A stretch of 43,613 bases of DNA, from assembly GCA_902749685.1 (NCBI GenBank), contig CACVKW010001168.1, forward strand, positions 1 to 43,613, read 5' to 3'. This DNA is from Olavius sp. associated proteobacterium Delta 1. Lineage in GTDB: Bacteria > Desulfobacterota > Desulfobacteria > Desulfobacterales > JAFDCJ01. Position 1 is the stretch's first letter. Each line of letters begins with the position of its first letter. Below the pieces are notes generated by a model. That model was not told the DNA's origin, made no database searches, and saw nothing but the letters and a program-made list of their open reading frames with translations. Position numbers and translations under genes: made by a program. Below, piece after piece: positions 1-7,876 of the stretch.

Positions 1-2
1 GT

Positions 3-30
3 ATCCAGAAACCAGAATCCAGGATCAGTC
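3..30. repeat. Heptad microrepeat, family ATCCAGR
   Basis: Four consecutive 7-bp units (ATCCAGA, AACCAGA, ATCCAGG, ATCAGTC) with no indel. The same motif returns at 126-139. Seen directly; function unknown. The left window edge cuts whatever precedes it. Confidence 0.6.
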
Positions 31-125
31 AATACTTTCAATGGTCTTCATTGCAGCAGCTAAGTTGGATTTCAAAATTTTATGCAACTATAGGGTATAC
101 CCTATACCTTCCACCCGTTTTTTTT

Positions 126-174
126 ATCCAGTATTCAGTCACCTTGCGCCTTGCGCCGTGAGCCTTGCGCCTTT
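126..174. repeat. Heptad microrepeat downstream of the acyl-CoA ligase
   Basis: Seven consecutive heptads that stay in phase while the motif changes from ATCCAGT/ATTCAGT to CGCCTTG/CGCCGTG/AGCCTTG. It ends 18 bp past the 3' end of the minus-strand ligase gene. Related CTTGC/ATGCGC-type heptads occur at 39145-39207. Confidence 0.7.
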
Positions 175-191
175 TTCACTAGTATCCATTA

Positions 192-1865
192 TCAACGCTC
201 CCGCAATTCCCGTCTTAAAAATTTTCCGGTGGGTGTTTTCGGCACTTCATCGATTATTTCTACGATGCGAGGATATTTAAAGGCCGCCAGTTTTGACTTG
301 CAAAATGAAATCAGCTCCTCCGGGCTGACTTTATTTTTATAGTCAGCGCTTAAGGCAACAAAGGCTTTGACGGTTTCACCGCGGTAATCATCCGGCACAC
401 CGACGACTGCGGCTTCTATTACTGCCGGATGCTGATAGAGTGCGTCCTCGACATCCCGCGGCCAGACTTTAAAACCGGACACGTTAATTAAATCTTTTTT
501 GCGATCGACGATGTAGCACCAGCCCTGTTCATCGATTTTGGCCACATCTCCGGTATGAAACCGGCCGTCTTTGATGGCGTTGGCCGTTTCGGCGGGTTTT
601 CGCCAGTATCCGCTCACCATACACGGTCCGCGCAGGACCAACTCTCCCGCCTGGCCGGGCGGTAATTCAAGTTCCGGGTTTTCAACGTCTACGATCCAGG
701 CTTCGTGACCGGGGATAATGAGACCGACCGAAAGTGCCCCGCTTTCCTGATCCACCGGTCCACTGAGCCCCAGCGGCGTCATGGTGGCCGGTGATGCGCT
801 TTCTGTCAAGCCATAAACATTATAGATGGTTAGACCCAAAACCTCTTCAAATTTCCTCACAGTACTCGGAGATACCGGTGCTCCGCCGCTATAGGCTTTA
901 GTAAGCGAAGCAATGCTATACTTTTTTGAATCGGGATGGTTCAGAATCGCAATATATACGGTGATCGATGCCACAACAAATGTGGCGTGATACGTCTCGA
1001 TTAATCGCAACACATCAGCCACATCGAAGCGGTTAAAGATCACGACCGGAATTCCCAGCCTGAATGCAATCGCTAAATGGGCCACGATGCCTGTAATGTG
1101 AAACAGCGGCGCAACACCCAGGACCACATCGCTGCGGTCCAGGCGTGCCCCGATCTCATAGGTCTCGGAATTGTATACTATGTTGCCATGCGTGAGCATG
1201 GCTCCTTTAGGCGGTCCGGTGGTGCCGGAAGTGTACACCAGATACGCCAGATCATCGGCGGTCGGTTTGGGAAATTCTAATTCATCATCTGTGTCGTTAC
1301 TGGCAAGTTCGATAAAATCGATGGTATCCGGGAAAGAGAGTCTTACCGCATTCTTCAACTGTTTGGGGATTATCTCATCCGGGTTCAACATGTCGAGCGG
1401 CGAGGTCGTGATCACGGAGAGCGGGTCTATATCTTCTATCGCATTTTTGACGGTTGATTCGTACAGATCATCCTGGCAGACAATCAATCGGGCGCCACTG
1501 TCATCCAGCAGGTGAGTTACATCCCGTGCCGTGTACATGGGATTGATCGGCACCACGACCCCATTGCACATCCAGACCGCAAGCGAGGTGACAATTGTCT
1601 GGGGGATGTTCTGCATCACCAGCAAAACACGATGGCCCTGACCGACTCCCATTTCCGATAAGGCAGCCGCCAGGTTCCGGGCCATGCGATGGATTTTTTT
1701 ATAAGAATAAACGGCAGCAAAATAACAGACGCACGGATCCTCCGGATAGGCATCAACGCTGGTGGTAAAAAGATCCAAAACGCTCGTCTCCGGCAGCTCA
1801 AAGGTTTGCGGCAGCCAATTGGGATAAGTTTTCAACCATGGCTTTTGATCATAATAACCAGGCAC
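192..1865 (-). CDS. Acyl-CoA synthetase (AMP-forming, class I adenylate-forming enzyme)
   Basis: It activates a carboxylic acid to its CoA thioester through an acyl-adenylate. The 557-aa protein has the full family architecture: the phosphate-binding loop YTSGTTGPPK at residues 211-220, a VYGLTE-type A5 motif, the D-x-K hinge region (VDRKKDLI), and the C-terminal catalytic lysine in PTGKFLRR (about K548). The start is GTG, supported by an AAGGGA ribosome-binding site 7 nt upstream. It lies 168 bp downstream of the AbfD-type dehydratase on the same strand, so the two may be co-transcribed and this enzyme could supply its CoA substrate. That is inference: the substrate cannot be read from sequence, and medium/long-chain fatty acid or a hydroxyacid are both possible. 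Confidence 0.9.
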   Translation of the reverse strand: MPGYYDQKPWLKTYPNWLPQTFELPETSVLDLFTTSVDAYPEDPCVCYFAAVYSYKKIHRMARNLAAALSEMGVGQGHRVLLVMQNIPQTIVTSLAVWMCNGVVVPINPMYTARDVTHLLDDSGARLIVCQDDLYESTVKNAIEDIDPLSVITTSPLDMLNPDEIIPKQLKNAVRLSFPDTIDFIELASNDTDDELEFPKPTADDLAYLVYTSGTTGPPKGAMLTHGNIVYNSETYEIGARLDRSDVVLGVAPLFHITGIVAHLAIAFRLGIPVVIFNRFDVADVLRLIETYHATFVVASITVYIAILNHPDSKKYSIASLTKAYSGGAPVSPSTVRKFEEVLGLTIYNVYGLTESASPATMTPLGLSGPVDQESGALSVGLIIPGHEAWIVDVENPELELPPGQAGELVLRGPCMVSGYWRKPAETANAIKDGRFHTGDVAKIDEQGWCYIVDRKKDLINVSGFKVWPRDVEDALYQHPAVIEAAVVGVPDDYRGETVKAFVALSADYKNKVSPEELISFCKSKLAAFKYPRIVEIIDEVPKTPTGKFLRRELRER

Positions 1866-1881
1866 GGCAAGTCCCTTTGTT

Positions 1882-1902
1882 AATTGAAAATTGAATATTT
1901 AA
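1882..1902. repeat. Heptad microrepeat, family AATTGAA
   Basis: Two identical AATTGAA units plus a diverged TATTTAA, just upstream of the ligase start. The same ATTGAAG/ATTGAAA family occurs at 10840, 11612, 39104 (inverted) and 42566. Confidence 0.5.
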
Positions 1903-1935
1903 GGTCTTCTGTCGAAGATCGATTTAATATTTTAG

Positions 1936-2015
1936 TTCACCGCAAAGCCGCAATGTAAAAAGATAAAGTAACCCTGTGTCCTCTGCGTCTGAGCGCAGCC
2001 CCGCGAGGCGGGATG
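1936..2015. repeat. CCGCA / CTCTGCG-type intergenic repeat
   Basis: The 168-bp gap between the ligase and the dehydratase holds TTCACCGCAAAGCCGC and then CTCTGCGTCTGAGCGCAG. Both match the vocabulary of the 9-bp repeat at 13639-13665 (CTCTGCGCC, CTCAGCGTG, CTCTGCGGT). It is noncoding in all frames. Confidence 0.4.
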
Positions 2016-2033
2016 CAAACTCGGACGGTGAAA

Positions 2034-3497
2034 TTATTTAATGGACTTTTGTTTCTGCCGAATTCCAGCCAGGCTTTTTGCCAGTTTAATTTTATTCGTC
2101 AGATCCCCTTCCCGGAAAATCATCACGCGTTGGGCTTGGGGAGATCCTGCGCCGTGCATGGATTCCACCAGGGCTGTACCGCCGGTCATGGCCTCGATCA
2201 GCCGGCCGATTTTGATGCGATCTTCGACGGGAATGCCCTCCACACCGGAAAAATACTTCTTGACCAGATGTCCCACCTCCTCACTTTTCAGGTCGTGCTC
2301 GCTGGGCAGCGTGGCGATAAAGCCGCCCGCGATGTCCAGCGCCAGCCGGGCAATTTCAAAATGGAAGCGCGTGACATTTTGTTTGCAAACATTTGCCAGC
2401 ATGGTGTTCACCATGTAGCCGCCGGAAGGTGTCGGCCAGCCTTCGGCCGATGTTGCGATCGAGGAACTGTATAAGGTTTCGCTGAGGTGAATCATCTCGG
2501 TTACTTTTTCCTTGATATGCGAGGCCTTGGCCGTCCCCTGGGCCTGGGCCAGGTAGCTGACGGCTCCGGTCAGCACATCCATCAGGCCCGTCTTGCAGGC
2601 ACCGTAGTTGGCCCGGTGGTGAGCGGCGAATCGATAAACAATGGCACCGGTATACTCCGCTTCTCCATTCAAGAATATTTTTTCGTGGGGCACAAATACG
2701 TCATCAAACACAATAACCGCTTCTCCGCCGACTGCTCCAAACCGCGGTTTGCCGCTGTCGATATTTTCGAGGTTGTCGCGCCGGGAATCGTTGGCCTGGC
2801 GACCGAATATCATGGTGATCCCTTTGGCATCGATTGGAATCGCACACACAATCGCATAATCAGCTGACTGTTCATCCAGGGCCGTGGTCGGCATTACCAG
2901 TATTTCATGGGAGTTGACCGCTCCTGTCATGTGCAGTTTGGCACCGCGGATATAGACCCCGTCATCGGTGCGCTTGACAACCCGCACATATTGATCCGGA
3001 TCGCTCTGCTGGGCAGGACTTTTTGAACGATCCCCTTTCGGGTCAGTCATAGCGCCGACCACCATCCGGTTTTCGTCCTGCACATCGATCAGCCACTTTT
3101 TAAAACGCTCCAGGTAGTCAGTGCCGAGCTTTTGGTCGACTTCGTAGGCCACGGTGTAAACCGCGTTAATTCCGTCAAATCCCACGCATCTCTGGAAGCA
3201 GGTGCCCGTTTTTTGACCCAATACCCGCAAAAGCTTTATTTTTTTTATGAGATCCTCAACGCTCTGGTGCACGTGGGTGAAGCGGCTGATCGTGTTACCC
3301 GTCAGATGGGAGGTTGCCGTTGCCAGATCACGGTATTTCTCATTGTTGGCCAGGCTGAAGGTCATGGCCGCCGACCGCACGTGCGGAGCGGTGGCCGGAT
3401 GGCGTGTCACATCCTTGATGCGCTCCCCTCTGTAATAAATAGTGGGATTTAGCTTTTGTAAGCTTGTCAGGTAATCAGCAGTGGTTTTTATTTTCAT
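2034..3497 (-). CDS. abfD: 4-hydroxybutyryl-CoA dehydratase-type Fe-S flavoprotein (HpaB superfamily)
   Basis: The family contains 4-hydroxybutyryl-CoA dehydratase/vinylacetyl-CoA delta-isomerase and the 4-hydroxyphenylacetate 3-monooxygenase oxygenase component. Here the cluster ligands of the dehydratase are all present at the expected spacing: C100, C104, H294 and C301 (Clostridium aminobutyricum AbfD: C99, C103, H292, C299). T191, E259, Y298 and K302 also correspond to AbfD active-site positions. Monooxygenases of the superfamily lack these cysteines, so dehydratase/isomerase activity on a 4-hydroxyacyl-CoA is much more likely. The 487-aa length fits AbfD (about 490). The ATG start has an AAGGAA ribosome-binding site. 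It is the first gene of a possible two-gene unit with the ligase at 192-1865. The rest of a 4-aminobutyrate pathway (4-hydroxybutyrate dehydrogenase, CoA transferase) is not in the window, so the physiological substrate is open. Confidence 0.88.
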   Translation of the reverse strand: MKIKTTADYLTSLQKLNPTIYYRGERIKDVTRHPATAPHVRSAAMTFSLANNEKYRDLATATSHLTGNTISRFTHVHQSVEDLIKKIKLLRVLGQKTGTCFQRCVGFDGINAVYTVAYEVDQKLGTDYLERFKKWLIDVQDENRMVVGAMTDPKGDRSKSPAQQSDPDQYVRVVKRTDDGVYIRGAKLHMTGAVNSHEILVMPTTALDEQSADYAIVCAIPIDAKGITMIFGRQANDSRRDNLENIDSGKPRFGAVGGEAVIVFDDVFVPHEKIFLNGEAEYTGAIVYRFAAHHRANYGACKTGLMDVLTGAVSYLAQAQGTAKASHIKEKVTEMIHLSETLYSSSIATSAEGWPTPSGGYMVNTMLANVCKQNVTRFHFEIARLALDIAGGFIATLPSEHDLKSEEVGHLVKKYFSGVEGIPVEDRIKIGRLIEAMTGGTALVESMHGAGSPQAQRVMIFREGDLTNKIKLAKSLAGIRQKQKSIK

Positions 3498-3605
3498 TGT
3501 GTGTTTCCTTTAAAAAAGCTGTTGAGGTATTTGAAAATATTACCCGAATCGATCCAAAAGCTCGGTCAGGGTGCCATTTGTGTGTAGTTTGTTGTTTGTT
3601 GTAAA

Positions 3606-3644
3606 AATTGAGCACCTCCGCTCAATTAGAGTGCACCGAACGGT
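3606..3644. promoter_or_regulatory. Two adjacent palindromes, candidate operator of the dehydratase unit
   Basis: AATTGAGC, six bases, then GCTCAATT form a perfect dyad. Eight bases further on lies ACCGAACGGT, a dyad with an AA centre of the kind bound by TetR-family repressors. The pair sits 109-147 bp upstream of the dehydratase ATG. The sequence shows the dyads; operator function is inference. Confidence 0.35.
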
Positions 3645-3882
3645 CACATTCTCATCTCCATTTAGGAAATGCGACTGTTTTTGTCAATTCTAATCTGAAT
3701 TTCGAAAAGAATTCTTTGCTACTATTTGCCAGACCCAATCATCATTCTTAATCCCAAACGATTTTGGCTATTTTAAATTCAGATATCTATTTATTTTTGC
3801 CTAATTTGAAATAAACCAACAAATGATTATTTTGCCAGATAAAACCAAGCCGTGATAAATTAGGCCAGAAAGAACAAATTAA

Positions 3883-3960
3883 TCACGAAAGCACGAAAGA
3901 GCGAAACACGAAAAGAGTTAATATTTTATTTCGTGCTTTTAAATTTTCGTGTTTTCGTGA
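3883..3960. repeat. Octad repeats in inverted orientation, forming a long hairpin
   Basis: The left arm has four 8-bp units (TCACGAAA, GCACGAAA, GAGCGAAA, CACGAAAA; 3883-3914). The right arm has TTTCGTGC, a diverged unit, TTTCGTGT and TTTCGTGA (3929-3960). The outer 16 bp pair with one G-T wobble. It ends about 45 bp before the radical SAM start codon, so it is likely within its leader or promoter region. Confidence 0.7.
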
Positions 3961-4006
3961 TAAAAAAGTCTTGTTCAGAAATAAACTGGAATTGAAGGGA
4001 GAATCG

Positions 4007-5068
4007 ATGTCAGCAGAACCAGCCCAAAAATATGATTTTGAAGTCGGTGTTTACCGCCCACCGAGCGAAGGCGGCAGCGCTTCATTGCTGTTACGCATCA
4101 CCCGCAACTGTCCCTGGAACCGCTGTGAGTTTTGCGCGATGTATAAAACGGAAAAATTTGAACTAAGATCGCCCGCCGAAGTGAAAGGCGATATCGATCA
4201 GGTTGCCGATATCTGCGGCCGGCTTAAAGATATATCCTGGAAACTCGGTCATGGCGGCAACATCGCACGGGAGGCGGCCATTGAACTGTTGAACTCAGAG
4301 CCGGAGTTGAATTACAATCAAGGATTCGTTATGGTTTACAACTGGATTCAGTCCGGTGCCGGGACCGCTTTTTTGCAGGACGCCAACAGCCTGATCATGA
4401 AAACCGACCAGCTGGTAGACATATTGCAGCATTTACGGAAAACATTTCCGACATTAAACCGAGTCACATCCTATGCCCGGTCCAAAACCATTGCACAAAA
4501 AAAGCCGGAAGAATTGCAGGCCATCCGCGAGGCAGGTCTGGATCGCGTGCACATCGGGTTGGAAACCGGTGATGACGAATTGCTCAAAAAAATCAACAAA
4601 GGCGTCACGGCCGAGGGTCACATCAAGGGCGGTAAAAAGGCCATAGAGGCCGGATTTCAGGTATCCGAATACTGGATGCCGGGTTTGGGCGGCACGGAAA
4701 TGTGGCAGAACCACGCCTTGAATACGGCGCGCGTATTAAACGAGATTAATCCGCATTACATCCGATCCCGACCCTTTAATCCCATCCCCGGAACCGGAAT
4801 GCATGCGCAAATGGCCGCCGGCCAGTTGCATCTGCTCTCGGCCGACGAGCAGTTGGCGGAATTAAAGCTGATGATGGAAAACCTCGATGTCACCGCCAAA
4901 GTCTGCTTTGATCATGCCGCCAACTACTGGCACAACCGGCAGGGCGGACTGCTTTTCACCCACAGCTATGAAGGCTACAAATTTCCGGAAGAAAAAGCCA
5001 GGGTGCTGGAACTGATCGACGAGGGGCTCCAGGCAAATAATAAACGCCCCGATATCTTGATGCTGTGA
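4007..5068 (+). CDS. Radical SAM protein with CX4CX2C cluster motif
   Basis: A 353-aa radical SAM enzyme: the [4Fe-4S]/SAM-binding cysteines are C35, C40 and C43 (CPWNRCEFC), giving CX4CX2C spacing instead of the usual CX3CX2C. The TIM-barrel core follows, including an ETGDDELL segment and a GLGG-type motif, typical of COG1032-like proteins. No B12-binding domain and no C-terminal extra Fe-S domain is visible. An in-frame TTG start 36 bp upstream is possible, but the ATG at 4007 has a clean AAGGGAG ribosome-binding site, so I choose it. It is divergent from the AbfD-type dehydratase and has no co-directional neighbour within 600 bp. The reaction is unknown. Confidence 0.85.
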   Translation: MSAEPAQKYDFEVGVYRPPSEGGSASLLLRITRNCPWNRCEFCAMYKTEKFELRSPAEVKGDIDQVADICGRLKDISWKLGHGGNIAREAAIELLNSEPELNYNQGFVMVYNWIQSGAGTAFLQDANSLIMKTDQLVDILQHLRKTFPTLNRVTSYARSKTIAQKKPEELQAIREAGLDRVHIGLETGDDELLKKINKGVTAEGHIKGGKKAIEAGFQVSEYWMPGLGGTEMWQNHALNTARVLNEINPHYIRSRPFNPIPGTGMHAQMAAGQLHLLSADEQLAELKLMMENLDVTAKVCFDHAANYWHNRQGGLLFTHSYEGYKFPEEKARVLELIDEGLQANNKRPDILML

Positions 5069-5673
5069 TTTAATTGGGAAAAACTCCAAATGCAGATAAA
5101 AAATCCCGGTTCAGTCTAAATGGATCAAGCGAATCCGCTATTTTGGTCATCCGAATAAATTGCGGCTGGTGATCGAACCCTTGAATTACTCAGTATCGAA
5201 ATAATCCTCCGTTTCAACAGATACCGGTTTTCATATTTTGTCTCAGTGGTTTCCCACACGCCGTGTAATTTTTCCGGCAGATCCCGGTTAAAAAATCGGG
5301 GGATCGTGATTGCCGACAAAACAATACAAAATCCAACTGCAACAATCCATTTTGTTTCCTATATGTCAACATCATCATCACAGCAATCCTTTCTTACAGT
5401 TTGCCTGCCAGATAACTATCTGAGTTTAAAAGTTATTGTAGAATCTCATAATTATTTTTTAATAACTGATTTTATTAAACTATTATTAATTCTTGACAAT
5501 TCCACATGAAACAAGTAGGAAATTTCGTTAACGAATCATCAATACGATATGGCAACGGCGGCCATTTTATTCGGCGATGACAATTTCCCATTCTGTTTCT
5601 TTCTGGATAACTTTTTTCTTAGATTGCGAACCAACCCGCCGGTATTGTCTGCACACTTATTGACTGGATTATA
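5069..5673. other. AT-rich gene-poor gap
   Basis: About 600 bp between the radical SAM gene and the XRE-cupin regulator. The only coding-like signal is a short minus-strand frame at 5125-5319 (listed separately). A TTGACA hexamer at 5493-5498 could be a -35 box for the regulator, but no good -10 follows at 16-18 bp, and it lies about 180 bp from the start codon. Confidence 0.4.
5125..5319 (-). pseudogene. Possible remnant of a small membrane-anchored protein
   Basis: The 64-codon frame opens only with a TTG. Read upstream to the preceding stop, it gives a hydrophobic stretch (WIVAVGFCIVLSAI) followed by LPEKLHGVWETTETKYENRY. That arrangement, one membrane anchor then a GVWETT..KYENR motif, resembles small exported lipocalin-like proteins. 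The rest has no recognisable pattern and there is no convincing start or ribosome-binding site. Remnant or chance are both possible. Confidence 0.25.
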
Positions 5674-6294
5674 ATGATAAAAATGATCATTGAAGCCGAA
5701 ATAGGAAAAAGAATTCGCCAATATCGTCTGCAAAACAATTTTACCCTGCAGGAACTGGCTGAAAAAACCGGCTACTCCAAAGGCTATCTCTCCAAGGTTG
5801 AAAAATCCGATAAAGCCCCACCGGTTGCGACCCTCAGTGTCATTGCAAGGGAGTTAAGTGTCTCCGTCTCAGTTATACTGGGAGAGGAGACCATGGATGA
5901 TTCTATTTGTCTGGTGAGGGAAAATGAACGAATGTTGGTGGCCAAAACCGGCGAGGAATTCGGCTATGCCTATGAAGCCCTGGCCAATCCCTATCCCAAT
6001 AAACACATGGAGCCGTTTATCCTGTCCTATCCTTCTGATGACGCGCTCAAACACACATTTCAACACGACGGTGAAGAAATGCTGTTTGTGCTTCAAGGGC
6101 ATATGCGGTTTAAATACGGCAACAGCGAATTCGCACTTGACACCGGAGACTGCATTTATTTTGATTCGAGTGTGGAGCATACCGGTGAACCGCTTGGCGA
6201 TGAGCCGCTGAAAACCCTAATCGTCATTTATACCGGGAGTCCCAAAGGTCCGACAAGTTTTGAACAGATTAAGCGCAGAATTATTAATGAATAA
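5674..6294 (+). CDS. XRE-family transcriptional regulator with C-terminal cupin domain
   Basis: A 206-aa one-component regulator. Residues about 9-63 form a helix-turn-helix of the Cro/C1 type (IGKRIRQYR...LAEKTGYSKGYLSKVEK). Residues about 115-195 form a small cupin barrel with the EEMLFVLQG and DTGDCIYFDSSVEHTGEP motifs, which probably bind a small effector. Regulators of this kind (PuuR/SutR-like) usually sense a substrate of the adjacent genes. It sits 235 bp upstream of the livKHMGF set in the same direction, the natural candidate for its target. Two in-frame ATGs (5674 and 5683) are possible; neither has a strong ribosome-binding site. Confidence 0.88.
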   Translation: MIKMIIEAEIGKRIRQYRLQNNFTLQELAEKTGYSKGYLSKVEKSDKAPPVATLSVIARELSVSVSVILGEETMDDSICLVRENERMLVAKTGEEFGYAYEALANPYPNKHMEPFILSYPSDDALKHTFQHDGEEMLFVLQGHMRFKYGNSEFALDTGDCIYFDSSVEHTGEPLGDEPLKTLIVIYTGSPKGPTSFEQIKRRIINE

Positions 6295-6529
6295 TAAGTC
6301 GCCCAATCAAAGGAAAGGGGGTAAAACGATAACACATCGGTATAGAGTCGATCTAATTCCAATCACATGTTAGCCGGTCAGCCAATTAATTATTCAACTG
6401 CTGATCTCGAATATTAGTTTTACCAGGCTGTCGAAACCTATCCGGGTCAATTGTCGGAACCGGAGGTTTCATTCGATAAATTAAGGATTATGCTACAAAA
6501 ACACTTAAACAAACTAGAAGGAGGAAAAA

Positions 6530-7798
6530 ATGAAATTTAAAACTTTTTATACCTATCTGCTCAGCTTTGTTTTGGTAAGTTCTTTTGCTTTTTCAGTTCA
6601 GGCCGCAGAACTGATCCGGATCGGACACATTGACCCGTTTTCCGGCCCAATTGCAGCCGTTGGACTCGAAGGCCAGGATAACTATAAACTGGCTATCGAG
6701 CGGGTTAACGCCCGGGGAGGGGTTCTCGGGGGACGAATGATCGAACTGGTTCCCCTTGACAATGCCATGAAAGCCGAAAAAACCACCCAGCAGGTCAAAA
6801 AAGCCGTCGACCTGGGCATTAGTTTTATCACCCAGGGCATTGGATCAAGTCACGCCCTCAATATCATCAAGAACCTGAACAAACACAACAAGCGCAATCC
6901 GGATCAGGCGGTGGTTTTTTTCAATCATTCCGCCGTAACGCCCGCATTTACCAATGATATGTGCTCGTTCTGGCATTTCCGCACGGATGCCGATGTGGAC
7001 ATGAAAATAAGTGCGCTGGTCACCCAGCTCGGGAAAAATCCCAAAATAAAAAAACTGTACATGCTGAATCAAAATTATGTATATGGAAAAGCGGTTCAAT
7101 CGGCCGTACACCGGTATCTAAAAGAACGCGCCTCCCATGTTAAACTGGTGGGGGACGACCTGATGATCCCATTCGGAAAGGTCCAGGACTTCACACCTTA
7201 CGTGGCCAAGATCGCTTCTGCCAAAGCCGATGCTGTGATTACCGGCAATTGGGGGCCCGACTTCGCCAGGTTTGTCAAAGCGGTTGCCGGGGCTGGGCTC
7301 GATGTGGACTTTTATTCTATTTACGCCGGTATTCCAACCTCACTTAATGCCTACGGTGAAGAGGCCGGAATCAAACTCAATATCAAACAGATTTCCGAAG
7401 CGCACATGAATGATGAAGATCGTCAGGAAGTGATTGATTTTGCGGCCGCTAATCTCAAAAAATATGGACGGACGTGGTATGCCGATCGTTACCGCCTTAC
7501 CATAGAGTTGTTCGCTGCGGCTCTGAATAAAGCCGGTACCGATGATCCCGTGGCCGTGGCTTATGCCCTGGAAGGTTTGACCCTCCCGGGTCCGCACGGC
7601 GACAAAATCGTGATGCGGGCGGACAATCATCAGATCGCCATGCCGATGGTTGTCAGTGAGATCGATCCAAATGCGTCAGTCAAATTTTTCTACAATAATG
7701 AACCCTTCGGCATTGGCTGGAAAACGGCTGGCTGGGTTTCCTCCGCGGAAAACACGCTGCCGACGACCTGCCAGATGCAGCGTCCGCCGAAACCTTAA
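6530..7798 (+). CDS. livK: ABC transporter substrate-binding protein, LivK/type I periplasmic-binding fold
   Basis: Periplasmic ligand-binding protein of a HAAT-type (Liv) importer. Its 422 aa include a Sec signal peptide (basic start, hydrophobic core to about residue 24, AxA-like site near SVQAA) and the type I fold beginning IRIGHIDPFSGPIAAVG. The family transports branched-chain amino acids, but also amides, urea, aromatic and other carboxylic acids. An acyl-CoA ligase at the end of the cluster favours a carboxylate (inference). The start has a strong AAGGAGG ribosome-binding site. A perfect 11-bp hairpin directly follows the gene and may separate its expression level from livHMGF. Confidence 0.92.
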   Translation: MKFKTFYTYLLSFVLVSSFAFSVQAAELIRIGHIDPFSGPIAAVGLEGQDNYKLAIERVNARGGVLGGRMIELVPLDNAMKAEKTTQQVKKAVDLGISFITQGIGSSHALNIIKNLNKHNKRNPDQAVVFFNHSAVTPAFTNDMCSFWHFRTDADVDMKISALVTQLGKNPKIKKLYMLNQNYVYGKAVQSAVHRYLKERASHVKLVGDDLMIPFGKVQDFTPYVAKIASAKADAVITGNWGPDFARFVKAVAGAGLDVDFYSIYAGIPTSLNAYGEEAGIKLNIKQISEAHMNDEDRQEVIDFAAANLKKYGRTWYADRYRLTIELFAAALNKAGTDDPVAVAYALEGLTLPGPHGDKIVMRADNHQIAMPMVVSEIDPNASVKFFYNNEPFGIGWKTAGWVSSAENTLPTTCQMQRPPKP

Positions 7799-7815
7799 TT
7801 CTATCAACGATCATG

Positions 7816-7840
7816 GCCCATGATCATTCTGATCATGGGC
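7816..7840 (+). terminator. Intra-operon hairpin between livK and livH
   Basis: GCCCATGATCA and TGATCATGGGC form a perfect 11-bp stem with a TTC loop, followed by a short T-rich tail (TATTTTCG). It lies 18 bp after the livK stop and 37 bp before livH. The likely role is partial termination or 3'-end protection of livK mRNA, so that the binding protein is made in excess of the membrane subunits (inference). Confidence 0.7.
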
Positions 7841-7876
7841 TATTTTCGTGATTCCTGAACAAGGTGAACAAATAGC

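Larger units (their letters stand above)
3498..4006. promoter_or_regulatory. Divergent intergenic region between dehydratase and radical SAM gene
   Basis: About 510 bp without a credible gene, AT-rich. It contains an 8-bp perfect inverted repeat AATTGAGC/GCTCAATT (3606-3627, 6-nt spacer), a nearby ACCGAACGGT palindrome-like box (3635-3644) and an octad repeat hairpin (3883-3960). Both transcription units must start here. Promoter boxes could not be assigned with confidence. Confidence 0.5.

Noticed and set aside
2013..2474. 153-codon plus-strand frame
   Set aside because: It lies antisense to the AbfD-type gene, whose cluster ligands establish the coding strand.
5165..5200. tRNA-like string (GGTTCGATC on the minus strand)
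   Set aside because: The flanking bases cannot form a T-arm stem and no acceptor or anticodon arm is found.
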